64,000 nucleotides of DNA from JAEKNW01 sp963677815 (GTDB taxonomy: Bacteria; Cloacimonadota; Cloacimonadia; Cloacimonadales; JAFGVF01), in NCBI GenBank assembly GCA_963677815.1, contig OY782499.1, positions 1,240,001 to 1,304,000 of the forward strand. Reading direction: 5' to 3'. Made by a program: the position numbers and the translations under genes. Below are positions 36,515-45,269 of this stretch, in pieces; the stretch's first letter is position 1, and each line of letters starts with the position of its first letter. A model generated the notes under the pieces. It was given only the letters and a program-made list of their open reading frames with translations, searched no databases and was not told the origin of the DNA.

Positions 36515-36542
36515 TAATTAGGTTGAGTTAAATTTTTGTCAA
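36515..36542 (-). promoter_or_regulatory. Possible promoter of the DISARM operon
   Basis: Minus strand: TTGACA at 36542-36537, 16-base spacer, TAATTA at 36520-36515. It would give a leader of about 280 bases before the drmMII TTG. The very high A+T makes chance matches likely. Confidence 0.3.
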
Positions 36543-37305
36543 GTGAATAAAATATTTTTTTGGCATACTCCCATTTTCTTTAAAAGAGAAATAAATCCAT
36601 AGTTATAAATTGTCATGATAATGCCCTTTATAAGTAGTATATTTGTTAGTTTTTACGTTGAATAGATATATCTAAATTTAAATCCAGTGTGAAAGAAATT
36701 TTCTGACGAAAAGACATTCATTACCTCCTTAGGAATATGATGAAAGTTGGATAGTCGAGAAATAATACTAAAAAATCATTTTGGAGAATTTTAACAATAA
36801 AATAAAGGGTAGAGTTTAAATCGAGCATATATACCCTCAAAATGCTGATAATGTTTATTGGAAAGAAAATTCTGGATTTTTCCTGAAAACCAACATAAAT
36901 CTTGAATGAATTCCTGGGGAACCTTTTAATTTATCTGCTATTATTAATTAAATTCTGCAAGTTATGATTTTCAACAAAAACATGTAATTAAAGATACTTG
37001 CAGAGAATCCATAAAAAATGGCTATTCAAACAATTCTTTATCAGATATTTAAGTGTCAAGATATGAAAATTGGAAAGTTGAGTAAATAAAAGAAATAGGT
37101 TTAAAACTCCTTACTTTTTATGGAAAAAACATGGAACTTCAAGTTCTCTGCTGAACAAGCCAAACTTGATTTACTTCAATTAACAATCCTAGAAAATCGA
37201 ATTAAATAAGTTAAAAAAATGAAAGTTCTCTTTTTAAAAAATTTTACTTCAAAAAGTGAACTTTTCTCAGTAGATTATAATATCTAATCCGAATAAACAT
37301 TGATA
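36543..37305. other. Non-coding, decayed DNA upstream of the DISARM operon
   Basis: No open frame longer than about 30 codons. A plus-strand stretch near 36985-37160 translates with stops to pieces such as ESIKNGYSNNSLSDI and SRYENWK, which recall the helix-turn-helix of a transposase, but the match is too weak to name. A 29-codon frame starts at about 37119 without a family match. Confidence 0.3.
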
Positions 37306-37679
37306 TTACCAATCTAATCTTGGCTTATCCCTATTTGCGTAACTATCTGCTTGAAAGAAATGATTAAAGATTCTCATGAATAATGATAGAATACCTCCAT
37401 TTTTGAAGGCATGATAGCCAAATTTTTCTCAAGGTTTGAGTACCTATTTTATTTCTAATACCAAGACGAAAGGCATAATAATTCAAGAATTGCCAGATAT
37501 ATTGCTTTGTCAAGACCTGAGGCATATTAACAACATTGTTAGAATCAGGGAGGAAGATATAATCATCATAGTATAGCTGATGCTAAACCATAATTCAAAA
37601 ATTCTAAGATTACTTTTCTAACATTGCTAAATAAATGAAATTGCTTAACCTTACCAGTTTTTTTCTCCTTGATAGAAAT
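37306..37679 (-). pseudogene. Tyrosine recombinase (integrase) relic, frameshifted
   Basis: Three minus-strand frames together rebuild the catalytic half of a phage/ICE-type integrase. 37679 onward: ISIKEKKTGKVKQFHLFSNV then VRKVILEFLNYGL, ended by TGA TGA. Next frame: YDDYIFLPDSNN, QVLTKQYIWQFLNYYAFRLG, IRNKIGTQTLRKIW (the HTLRKTFGYH box, His changed to Gln). Third frame: FGYHAFKNGGILSLFMRIFN H, then a degraded end where the tyrosine segment should be, stop at 37306. At least two frameshifts plus stops show it is dead. It lies about 1.1 kb upstream of the DISARM operon. Confidence 0.75.
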
Positions 37680-37680
37680 A

Positions 37681-38156
37681 GTCGCCCTTCCAGGGCTAAG
37701 ATAAGTCTTGGGCAAATATATACAGGGTCTAAGCTACATCTAGGTAATTTAGAAATTTTTAAAGTCGCTATATTTATCTAAACTCTTCACTGAAATGTAG
37801 TTAAATACTATTTTGTTAGAGTGTGAATAAATATATTAGTTATCTCTTTTTGCAAAAAGAGACCAAAAACTCGAGAAGTTGACTTTGTCAACACTCTGCA
37901 TTCTTTGAGGATTAAATAGATATTAATTCCCTAAAAATAAGAACAGAAGGATTAATAATTATTTATCAAATTTCCATTCTATTTTGGAGAAAGCCTAATA
38001 TAATACCTGCATGTCTGTATATAATGAGAATTAGGTATACATATTTTTATTAAACCCTTACAGGGTTACACTTTTTTATTTACCTCATTACCCAGGGTGG
38101 CAAGCCTTTCATGCTTTTACCCTGGGCTAAAGTATCTATCCCCTTCAGGGATTCAG
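37681..38156. repeat. Fragments of family D and family A repeats
   Basis: 37681-37735 has CGCCCTTCCAGGGC and TACAGGGTCTAA of family D; 37977-37999 resembles the D right end (CTATTTTGGAGAAAGCC). 38030-38156 holds an A-type series: ATTAAACCCTTACAGGGTT, CCCAGGGTGG...ACCCTGGGCTAA and ATCCCCTTCAGGGAT. All are diverged, with no termini. An AGAGAAGTTGACTTTG-like pair around 37870 and 38160 (inverted) may frame this block. Confidence 0.5.
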
Positions 38157-38183
38157 AGTGTTAGCAAAGTCAACTTCTCTGAA

Positions 38184-39788
38184 TTATCTTAAATATTCCT
38201 TAGCCTTCTTAATAATTTCTTCATCAGTCCCAAGCAATTCAGCTATCATAAGTCCAGCTTGAGGAGTTTCTTTTTTACCAGTAATCTTAATTAAATTATA
38301 TTTCATTTTTTTATGAAGAGCTTTAAGTCTATTATCAGGATTAATTTGATTTTGGTTTCTTATTTCTTGGAAATCATCTTCTGTAATGCCTGGAATAGTA
38401 AAGTGGGAAACGTCTTCAATTTCTAAGGGTGAATTAAAATGAGTTGAACAGAAGCAGAAGTTGTTTTTACTATTTAGAGATTCGAAGAGAGCTTTGGAAA
38501 GAGCATTCCCTTCTTTAGGATTAGTTCCTCTAGCGAATTCATCCAAGATAAAAAGTCCTTTTCCAGGTCTGTTATAGTAGGAATTTATTCTCACAACTTC
38601 TTTACCAAAAGAGCTTAAATCGATAGATTTTTGATTAGCTTCATCTCCAGTAACTAGGATGTAGTCGAAGAGAGGGATAAGACATTTATAAGCAGGAACA
38701 GGAAAACCATGTTGAGTAAGATAGGCGAATTGTCCTAAAGTAGTAAGGGCGGTAGATTTACCAGCCATATTAGCACCAACTAAGATATTCATTTTATTAT
38801 CTAGCATAAGGTCAATTTTTTGATATTTAATAGAGACTCTTTTTAAAGAATCAAAGACTGGAATATTAACAGCTTGGATAATCTGAACCTTATACTCTTG
38901 GGTTAAAGTAGGGAGGGAGCAGTCATATTTAAGAGAGAAAATTGCTTTACCTAGTATATCATCGAATTTAGCTACTATATCTAAGGATTTAGTTAGAATT
39001 TCTTGATATTTTATAAGTTTATTAGAGAGTTGGGAAATTACTTGATTACTTACTTCTTCTTGTTTAATAAAGAGTTCATTTAACTTATATTCATAATTTC
39101 TTATTGTTTCAGGATATTTTATGTAATAGATAGTGTTAGCAAAGTTCTCTTCTTGAATACCGAAAAAGTCACTTGTATGAATTTTAGCTTTTAAATCAGT
39201 ATTCATATTAGAGACAATGATTTTCTCTTCCAACTTACTTAAATTCAGCGTGTCCATTATTTTTTGTCTGAATAATTGTTGCTCAATTTTCTTTTTGCGG
39301 GAAAGAGAAGCAATTTCTTCTCTAATTGTCTGTAATTCTTTTGAATAAGTCGAGGATATTTTGAAAGTAGGAACATCTTGTCCTTCAGGGTCTAAAAGTG
39401 TGAATACTTTTCTTAAATGGGGGAAATCTTCAACTAGCTTAAAGTTATCTTTCGCTAAGTGAAGTCTTAACCTTTCATAGAAATAACAGAATTGTTTTAT
39501 TTCAAAAAGTTCATGAATCTGAATATCTTTTCCTAAACGCTTGATACTATAAGCAATGTCCTTTAGGTGATATAGTTCATCTTTTAGCTTGTCCTGAAGT
39601 ATTTTATTGTCAGCAATCTTATCAATAACTTCAGCTACTAAAAGGAAGTAAGAAGCTAATTCTGACTCTTGTCCTGGCATATAAGCGACTAAATTTTTTC
39701 TGTATTTTCTACCTAATTCTGAAAAAGTATCAACTCTATTTAATATTTCTTTTAAGTCAAGAGCTTCAAAAGACCATTTATCTAACAT
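38184..39788 (-). CDS. MutS-family ATPase (possible KamC-type reactivase subunit)
   Basis: 534 residues: an N-terminal helical lever/core region (1-310) and a C-terminal MutS ATPase (domain V). Walker A is GANMAGKST, Walker B LFILDEFARGTNPKEGNAL, then FCSTHF. It lacks the mismatch-recognition and connector domains of MutS and the Smr endonuclease of MutS2. The same architecture is found in the MutS-like KamC subunit that reactivates B12-dependent lysine 5,6-aminomutase, and the DEFARGTNP form agrees with it by memory. No kam genes are nearby, so the role is open. Orientation is the same as the DISARM operon but 1.9 kb away. Confidence 0.7.
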   Translation of the reverse strand: MLDKWSFEALDLKEILNRVDTFSELGRKYRKNLVAYMPGQESELASYFLLVAEVIDKIADNKILQDKLKDELYHLKDIAYSIKRLGKDIQIHELFEIKQFCYFYERLRLHLAKDNFKLVEDFPHLRKVFTLLDPEGQDVPTFKISSTYSKELQTIREEIASLSRKKKIEQQLFRQKIMDTLNLSKLEEKIIVSNMNTDLKAKIHTSDFFGIQEENFANTIYYIKYPETIRNYEYKLNELFIKQEEVSNQVISQLSNKLIKYQEILTKSLDIVAKFDDILGKAIFSLKYDCSLPTLTQEYKVQIIQAVNIPVFDSLKRVSIKYQKIDLMLDNKMNILVGANMAGKSTALTTLGQFAYLTQHGFPVPAYKCLIPLFDYILVTGDEANQKSIDLSSFGKEVVRINSYYNRPGKGLFILDEFARGTNPKEGNALSKALFESLNSKNNFCFCSTHFNSPLEIEDVSHFTIPGITEDDFQEIRNQNQINPDNRLKALHKKMKYNLIKITGKKETPQAGLMIAELLGTDEEIIKKAKEYLR

Positions 39789-39854
39789 TTATACCTCGAA
39801 TATCCAAAATTTCTTACATTCAATAATTAGCTGAAATAATGGCAAGCTTTTTTT

Positions 39855-39897
39855 AGGTTCTCTCAAGTAGACCGGAGTTCCTAAAGGACTTCGGACG
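39855..39897. repeat. Short repeat at right edge of the defence island
   Basis: GGTTCTCTCAAGTAGACCGG...GACTTCGGACG is the inverted counterpart of the repeat at 23121-23174. It contains an imperfect hairpin CCGGAGTTCC/GGACTTCGG. It lies between the divergent MutS-like and sigma-factor genes. Confidence 0.4.
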
Positions 39898-39988
39898 GAT
39901 AATAAGAACTAGACAAAAAATTAAAAAAATAAAAAAATACCAACACTTATTAGTTTTCATTCGTCTTAGTTTATGAAAAGGAGATAAA

Positions 39989-40477
39989 ATGGATAAAATT
40001 GAAGAAATAATTAATGATTATTCTGATTTGATAGCAGATTATGCTTTGTCAATTGCGCATGACAAAGATCTTGCAGATGATATTGTGCAAGATTGCTATC
40101 TTAAGATTATCAATAATAATCTTCTTTTAGCCCGTTTAACCCCTAATCAAATTAGAAGCTGGCTTTTTACTGTGATTAAGAACATTCTTATTGATAAGAA
40201 AAGAAAAAAGAGAATCGAAAACATACCCTTAGAAATAGCTACAAGCTATGAGGATAATCTTGTTCTGACTAGTCAGGTTGAAATCTTGCTAGATTATTTA
40301 CCTGAAGATGAAAGAAACATAATTTATAATAAGTACTGGTTGGGGATGAATTCTCAAGAAATTGCAGGTGAAATGGACTTGTCTGCCTCAACTGTAAGGT
40401 GGAAACTGCAAAAAGCACTGAGTAGTCTAAGACAAAAGGTAGGTGACTCTTTATGGAAACAAGACTATTATCTTTAG
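39989..40477 (+). CDS. ECF-type RNA polymerase sigma factor
   Basis: 162 residues with sigma-2 (residues 10-70: AHDKDLADDIVQDCYLKIINN, WLFTVIKNILIDKKRKKR) and sigma-4 (LPEDERNIIYNKYWLGMNSQ EIAGEMDLSASTVRWKLQKAL). No other domain. A good ribosome site AAAGGAGATAAA precedes ATG. Its gene overlaps a 47-codon frame, and a 401-residue protein follows; these may be its regulator and target. Confidence 0.88.
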   Translation: MDKIEEIINDYSDLIADYALSIAHDKDLADDIVQDCYLKIINNNLLLARLTPNQIRSWLFTVIKNILIDKKRKKRIENIPLEIATSYEDNLVLTSQVEILLDYLPEDERNIIYNKYWLGMNSQEIAGEMDLSASTVRWKLQKALSSLRQKVGDSLWKQDYYL

Positions 40478-40596
40478 GCGAGTGGATTATCATGCATTTG
40501 ATACCCTTCACAAGGACAGAAAACGCGGAAGAACTATCAGAAGATGACTTAGAAGAACTAGAAAAAATTAGAGAAGAAAACCATATTTGGAGATAA
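40453..40596 (+). CDS. Small 47-residue protein coupled to the sigma factor
   Basis: ATG 40453 lies inside the end of the sigma gene (25-base overlap, different frame) and the frame runs to TAA 40594-40596, 12 bases before the next gene. The first ~22 residues are moderately hydrophobic (LLSLGEWIIMHLIPF). The rest is acidic (ENAEELSEDDLEELEKIREE). Position matches that of anti-sigma factors but there is no zinc motif. Function unknown. Confidence 0.5.
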   Translation: METRLLSLGEWIIMHLIPFTRTENAEELSEDDLEELEKIREENHIWR

Positions 40597-40608
40597 AGGA
40601 GAATTAAA

Positions 40609-41814
40609 ATGAAAAGAATAGAAAATATTGGTGCTGTGGATTTAAGATTTGCTGACGAAGAAACATTAAGAAATATATCACAAATTTCTAATACTGGGAT
40701 AGTAATTTATTCGCAAAGAGTAAAGAACTTAATGGCAAATATTGCTATTTCCAATACAGGCATGGTAGAAGAAGTTCCTGAAGACTATAAGTTAGAAGTA
40801 GGTAATCTTGATATTAATAAAGCAATGCTTGAGGCTATGGAAAGTCCTCTAAAAAGTGTAATTTTAGGTGTGATAACAATTGCCCATGATGTTACTGCTG
40901 AATTGGTTCAAAACAAGATTGAAGGCATTTTTAATATTGGCGTCATTAATGCTCCTAATCATCTTGTGGGTTTAGTTAAAAGCAAGGTAATTAAGAATAT
41001 AGGTGTAATAAGAGAAACTTCTAAAGATAGAATTTCTATCCAAGGGAGCAAAGAGCTTACCAATAACTACTTGAATAGTCTCAAAGATAGTATTAGTTTG
41101 GAAGTTATGGGAAGCCTATCAATGTTAGAAGATATCGACTTAGATTTATTTTCCCAGAAAGTAAAAGCTATTTCCCTTATGGGGTCTGCAACAGTTCGTG
41201 AGAAATATCAAACAGCTTTTGAGAGCATAGCTAAAGTTCAAGGCTCTTTGAAAATTGTTCCAGATAATTGCAAGATTCTTAGATCACTAACCCAACTCGA
41301 TTCAATCCAAGTTAGAAGAATGGGCAAAGAAAATATCTATTCTCATGGCTCAATAATTTTCAAAGAAGATGTGACCCCTGCTGACCTAGACCAAGGAATG
41401 GGTAAAATTCTTAAGTGTAAAAGAATTTTAGCTCATAAGAAGCTGGTGGATAGTCTTATTGAAATTATTGATTCAGATATCCCAATTACCTCTTATGCTG
41501 GTAAGCTGGTCATTAATAGTGGAGAAAAGACCTTCACTCAACTCGAACTGCAATATGCTAAAGAAGCTTACTTCATAATTAATAAGGGAGTTCTTAATTT
41601 TGAAGACAAAATCGATCCTGATTTGTTCTATGAAAAAATAGATATTCTTGAAAATTATGGTCAAATCTTAGCACCTGAATCACTATATGGTCTAGTAGAA
41701 CTTAAAACTACTCTTAATAAAGGAGAATTAATTAATACTTCTAAAAAGACAGAAGAGATTGAAAAAGAGAAAGATACTGATACTATCTCTAATATGGGGA
41801 TGTTGAAGTTGTAA
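40609..41814 (+). CDS. 401-residue protein with repeated Asn-Ile-Gly/Asn-Thr-Gly segments
   Basis: Not recognised. No signal peptide or membrane segment, so probably cytoplasmic. Short motifs recur: ENIGAVDL, ISNTGIVIY, ISNTGMV, FNIGVINAP, IKNIGVI, SLMGSATV, ENYGQIL, SNMGMLKL. The spacing and Gly-hydrophobic pattern suggest a beta-solenoid or bactofilin-like repeat fold, by inspection only. It sits third in the sigma-factor operon (AAAGGAGAATTAAA ribosome site) and is followed by a strong hairpin terminator. It could be a regulator of the sigma factor or its main product. Confidence 0.6.
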   Translation: MKRIENIGAVDLRFADEETLRNISQISNTGIVIYSQRVKNLMANIAISNTGMVEEVPEDYKLEVGNLDINKAMLEAMESPLKSVILGVITIAHDVTAELVQNKIEGIFNIGVINAPNHLVGLVKSKVIKNIGVIRETSKDRISIQGSKELTNNYLNSLKDSISLEVMGSLSMLEDIDLDLFSQKVKAISLMGSATVREKYQTAFESIAKVQGSLKIVPDNCKILRSLTQLDSIQVRRMGKENIYSHGSIIFKEDVTPADLDQGMGKILKCKRILAHKKLVDSLIEIIDSDIPITSYAGKLVINSGEKTFTQLELQYAKEAYFIINKGVLNFEDKIDPDLFYEKIDILENYGQILAPESLYGLVELKTTLNKGELINTSKKTEEIEKEKDTDTISNMGMLKL

Positions 41815-41830
41815 AAGATAAAGAATAAGA

Positions 41831-41868
41831 AGCCTTTGCTAGTTTTTTGAACTAGTGAAGGCTCTTTT
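41831..41868. terminator. Bidirectional terminator between convergent sigma loci
   Basis: AGCCTTTGCTAGTT-TTTTG-AACTAGTGAAGGCT, a 14-bp stem with one mismatch, followed by CTTTTAA on the plus strand and by TTCTTATTC on the minus strand. It serves the genes ending at 41814 and 41867. Confidence 0.75.
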
Positions 41869-42817
41869 AACTATCAAAAATGCCTTCTGAATCTTGTACC
41901 ACTTTGATTTTCTTCTGTTTAACTAAATCTTTAAAAACCTGCATTTCAACATTTGTTTTACCTCTCTTATTCAATTTCTGAGCCTTTTTTAATTCTTCAG
42001 GAATCTCATTAACAGAATGTGATACCACATACTTGGGAAGGATAGGGAACTCTAATATTTTGATTCGCTTGCCTTCAACTATCTGGAACTTAATAATAAA
42101 AACCCTCAGTTCATCAGCAAAATTTCGATAAATAATAAGGAATCTATAATCGTATTCTGATAAAAAATCAACTGTTATCTTTCTGATAGTTTTTATTTCT
42201 ATATCCTTAATACAATCATTAATAATACAATCAGATAAAGATTCGGAAAATTCTGTTAAAGTATTTTCATTTAGAGCTTTTACAAATTTACCTAGAAAAT
42301 AATAAATACTATTATGAAGCTTTGTTCCGGAAATTGAACTGGTAAAAACATGGTCTTTCATTTTTTTGAATAATATGATTTCCTGAGTTAATCTGTATAT
42401 CTTATCTTGGATTCTCTTCTTTTTGACCTTGTATGCTTTCGCCAAGTCACTAATCTTAAAATGTTCATTATAATACTTGTGGAGTAATTCTTGATCTGTC
42501 TTTTTGATAAAATCATAAGAAAAGAAATCAAGTTTATTTACCTGGTCTTCAATTTCATCTAGCTTCATGCTTTCTAAATGATCAGGTTCAAAGATTACTT
42601 CCTTATTCTTCTGAGATACTTTATATTGAGTAAAACAGAAATTTTTAGTTACTGTATATAACCAGTTATCCAGTTTCTCCGGATCTATCTTTTCTCTGTT
42701 TACAAACAACTGAATTGCTGAAAGCTGAGCAATATCCTGAGCTGTATCATGATTATTTATGTATTTAACAGCTACTCTATAAGCATACTTCAATACTTGG
42801 TCATAATTAAAATCCAT
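41867..42817 (-). CDS. ECF-like sigma factor with C-terminal extension
   Basis: 316 residues. The N-terminal 160 show a diverged sigma-2 (NNHDTAQDIAQLSAIQLFVNR, LDNWLYTVTKNFCFTQYK) and sigma-4 helix-turn-helix (KISDLAKAYKVKKKRIQDKIYRL). About 150 further residues, mixed alpha/beta with VDFLSEYDYRFLIIYRNF, are not recognised and may be a sensing or NTF2-like domain as in some ECF groups. Convergent with the other sigma operon. The DNA-binding targets are unknown. Confidence 0.7.
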   Translation of the reverse strand: MDFNYDQVLKYAYRVAVKYINNHDTAQDIAQLSAIQLFVNREKIDPEKLDNWLYTVTKNFCFTQYKVSQKNKEVIFEPDHLESMKLDEIEDQVNKLDFFSYDFIKKTDQELLHKYYNEHFKISDLAKAYKVKKKRIQDKIYRLTQEIILFKKMKDHVFTSSISGTKLHNSIYYFLGKFVKALNENTLTEFSESLSDCIINDCIKDIEIKTIRKITVDFLSEYDYRFLIIYRNFADELRVFIIKFQIVEGKRIKILEFPILPKYVVSHSVNEIPEELKKAQKLNKRGKTNVEMQVFKDLVKQKKIKVVQDSEGIFDS

Positions 42818-42923
42818 TTAACTGTACCTCTGTAAAACTATGCATCTCCGACAGATACAAGATTTTCAACGAAAATATCATTCTTTTTTACTCTAATATA
42901 TATAATCTATTTAGGAGCTCTTT

Positions 42924-42998
42924 ATGAAAAGAATGATGTTAATTCTTACTATTTTCATTTTTTGTAGTGCTGTATTTTCAAGTCAAGTTGATTTTTGA
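42924..42998 (+). pseudogene. Signal-peptide-only open frame, probable gene remnant
   Basis: Twenty-four codons encode MKRMMLILTIFIFCSAVFSS then QVDF and a stop: a complete-looking Sec signal peptide with nothing after it. AGGAG lies 6 bases before the ATG. It is probably the start of a lost secreted-protein gene; a very small secreted peptide is less likely. Confidence 0.5.
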
Positions 42999-43112
42999 AA
43001 TAACCTAAATCATTTAAGCTTCATTCCAATAGTAAAATATATATCTTGTCAAAAGACTATTATTCTTAAAATAAGAAGGAGAGTCTTAATATTTTAAAAA
43101 AGAGGTAGGCAG

Positions 43113-45248
43113 ATGTTAAAAAAATGTTTATTTATGATATTAATAAGTATAATAAGTTTACTTTCACTTTGGTCCATAGAGGTGGGTGGTCACCTTACAG
43201 AAGACACAGTTTGGTCTCCGGACAACAGCCCTTATCAAGTTACTGAGATACTCTATATTGATGCAGGGGTAACCCTCACAATTTTACCGGGAACTGAAGT
43301 AAAAATCAGTGGAGCTTCCTTAACATCTGGGCAGGATTTTGATGCTAATTTTTGGATGTACTCAGGTGTTTCAGTTGCAAAATGGATTTGGGTTCATGGT
43401 AATATTATTGCTGAGGGAAGAGCTGAAGCACCAATAATATTTACTAGATTACAAGAAGATAATACTTATCACTGGGGGACTATTTATTTTGATGAAGATG
43501 CAGGTATGCCCCGTTTTAGACATTGCAAATTCGAGTATTCTGCTGGGATAGGTGTTGCTATCAATTGGCAAGTCTGGGGAGCTGTATGCTTGGATGCAAG
43601 CTCAGGTATTTTTACTGATAATCTCTTTATTAACAACTGCAGAGCTATCAATTTTAGGCTAGGCTATGTTAATAATGTAATAATCAAAAATAATACCTTT
43701 ACTTATGATCAAAATTTTCAAGCTTATTTGTTAGATTACAATCTTGCAGGAGTTTACATTCATGTCAAATCCATTTATGGTATTGAAAGTCCCCAGCAAA
43801 TACCCGCACTTATTGCTAATAACTATTTTTATAGTAATCAATTTATTAACTCAATACTAGGTTCCTATTATGTTAATAATACTAATATGGGTTCTACTGT
43901 TGGTATTAACTACGGAGCTGATGAGTGTACTTATGAAAATTATTTCTATAAGAACAATTTTAGCACATGGGAGACAACTACATCGATTAATGCTTCTAGG
44001 GCTGATGAAATCTATATTAAAGCTAATTCTTTCTTTGGAGGAGGTAGTGCAATTGATATTAATTATGGTTATGTAGAATTAGTTGATAATCATTTTAGAG
44101 GTAGTACAATTGATATCTCTTATGAAAGTCAAGGAAAGTTCTACAACAATATAATGGATCAAGCAGTTATCCGGGGACTTCATCATATCGATTTTTATCA
44201 GAATATTTTCAAAAATTATAACCCTAATAATTTAGATATTTTTGTTGCTTTCCAAGGTTACCCAAAGAACAAGAGAAATAATATCTATTATAATACTAGA
44301 GAGTTATTTTCTATGCCTAGCGACACAGTGTTCACTAATTGCATCTTTTTAAAAAATGTAGATTTGATAGAAACTTATACAGAAGGTCGCACAGAAACAT
44401 TTCGTAACTGTATAGTAGATTTTCCATTAGAATACCCTTTTATAGATGGAGGAGGTAACATAATTGTAGATTCTTTACAAGCTGAAGAGATTTTCCTTGA
44501 TTTAGAGAATGAAGATTTTAGACTTTCAGCTAATAGTATTGCTATTGACGCCGGCTACAATAATACATTGGGAATCTATAACCCTTTTGATATGAATTAT
44601 GGCCTTCGTCAATGGGATGGTGATGGAGATGGTACTAGTACTATAGATATAGGGGTATATGAATATGGAACTCCTCAATTAGGTAAGATAGCAGGTTATA
44701 TTACTTCCACAGAAGATAGTTCACCTGTTGATTATGTCTTAATCAAAATTGATAATCAAGCAAATATATTTACTTTTGCTGATAGCGCAGGCTATTTCGA
44801 AATTCAACTTCCTGAAGGAAACTATGATCTGTATGCCAAGAGAGTATTTTATGATGATACAATTATCTATAATATTGATGTCCATAATGAAACTACTAGC
44901 CAGGTTAACTTTAATATGATAAATACTTTACCACCTGTCTCGAATGACATTAGTTCTTCCAACTCTATAGCTAATGAAATCATTTCCACAAGTTACCCAA
45001 ATCCCTTTAACCCAACCACAACTATCAGTTTTGAGCTACCATCTGACGGAAATGTTGATGTATCTATTTACAACTTAAAGGGTCAGAAAGTAAAGAGCTT
45101 ACAAAACGAATTTCTAAGAGCAGGAAATCATTCTTTAATATGGGATGGTAAGGATGATAGTGGTGAAAGTACTTCCTCTGGTCTATATTTCTATAGAATA
45201 AAAACACCTAAGTTATCAACCACCAAGAAAATTATCTTGATGAAATAG
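43113..45248 (+). CDS. Secreted parallel beta-helix protein with sorting domain
   Basis: 711 residues with a signal peptide (about 1-21, ISLLSLWS). Residues 25-480 have right-handed beta-helix features: VTLTILPGTEVKISG, repeated NN-x-F turns such as IKNNTFTYD, IANNYFYSN, YIKANSFFGG, VDNHFRGS. A D-x-D-x-D segment (WDGDGDGTSTIDIGVYEYG) closes the helix. A CarboxypepD_reg-like domain (IAGYITSTEDSSPVDYVLI) and the sorting domain (YPNPFNPTTT, YNLKGQKVKSL, SSGLYFYRIKT) follow. Surface or secreted; ligand unknown. It is the first of a series of secreted-protein genes on the same strand. Confidence 0.8.
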   Translation: MLKKCLFMILISIISLLSLWSIEVGGHLTEDTVWSPDNSPYQVTEILYIDAGVTLTILPGTEVKISGASLTSGQDFDANFWMYSGVSVAKWIWVHGNIIAEGRAEAPIIFTRLQEDNTYHWGTIYFDEDAGMPRFRHCKFEYSAGIGVAINWQVWGAVCLDASSGIFTDNLFINNCRAINFRLGYVNNVIIKNNTFTYDQNFQAYLLDYNLAGVYIHVKSIYGIESPQQIPALIANNYFYSNQFINSILGSYYVNNTNMGSTVGINYGADECTYENYFYKNNFSTWETTTSINASRADEIYIKANSFFGGGSAIDINYGYVELVDNHFRGSTIDISYESQGKFYNNIMDQAVIRGLHHIDFYQNIFKNYNPNNLDIFVAFQGYPKNKRNNIYYNTRELFSMPSDTVFTNCIFLKNVDLIETYTEGRTETFRNCIVDFPLEYPFIDGGGNIIVDSLQAEEIFLDLENEDFRLSANSIAIDAGYNNTLGIYNPFDMNYGLRQWDGDGDGTSTIDIGVYEYGTPQLGKIAGYITSTEDSSPVDYVLIKIDNQANIFTFADSAGYFEIQLPEGNYDLYAKRVFYDDTIIYNIDVHNETTSQVNFNMINTLPPVSNDISSSNSIANEIISTSYPNPFNPTTTISFELPSDGNVDVSIYNLKGQKVKSLQNEFLRAGNHSLIWDGKDDSGESTSSGLYFYRIKTPKLSTTKKIILMK

Positions 45249-45269
45249 TATCATATAGGAGAAAAACAT

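Noticed and set aside
38184..39788. MutS-like gene as a sixth gene of the DISARM operon
   Set aside because: Same strand, but separated by 1.9 kb of decayed sequence including a dead integrase; no functional link is indicated.
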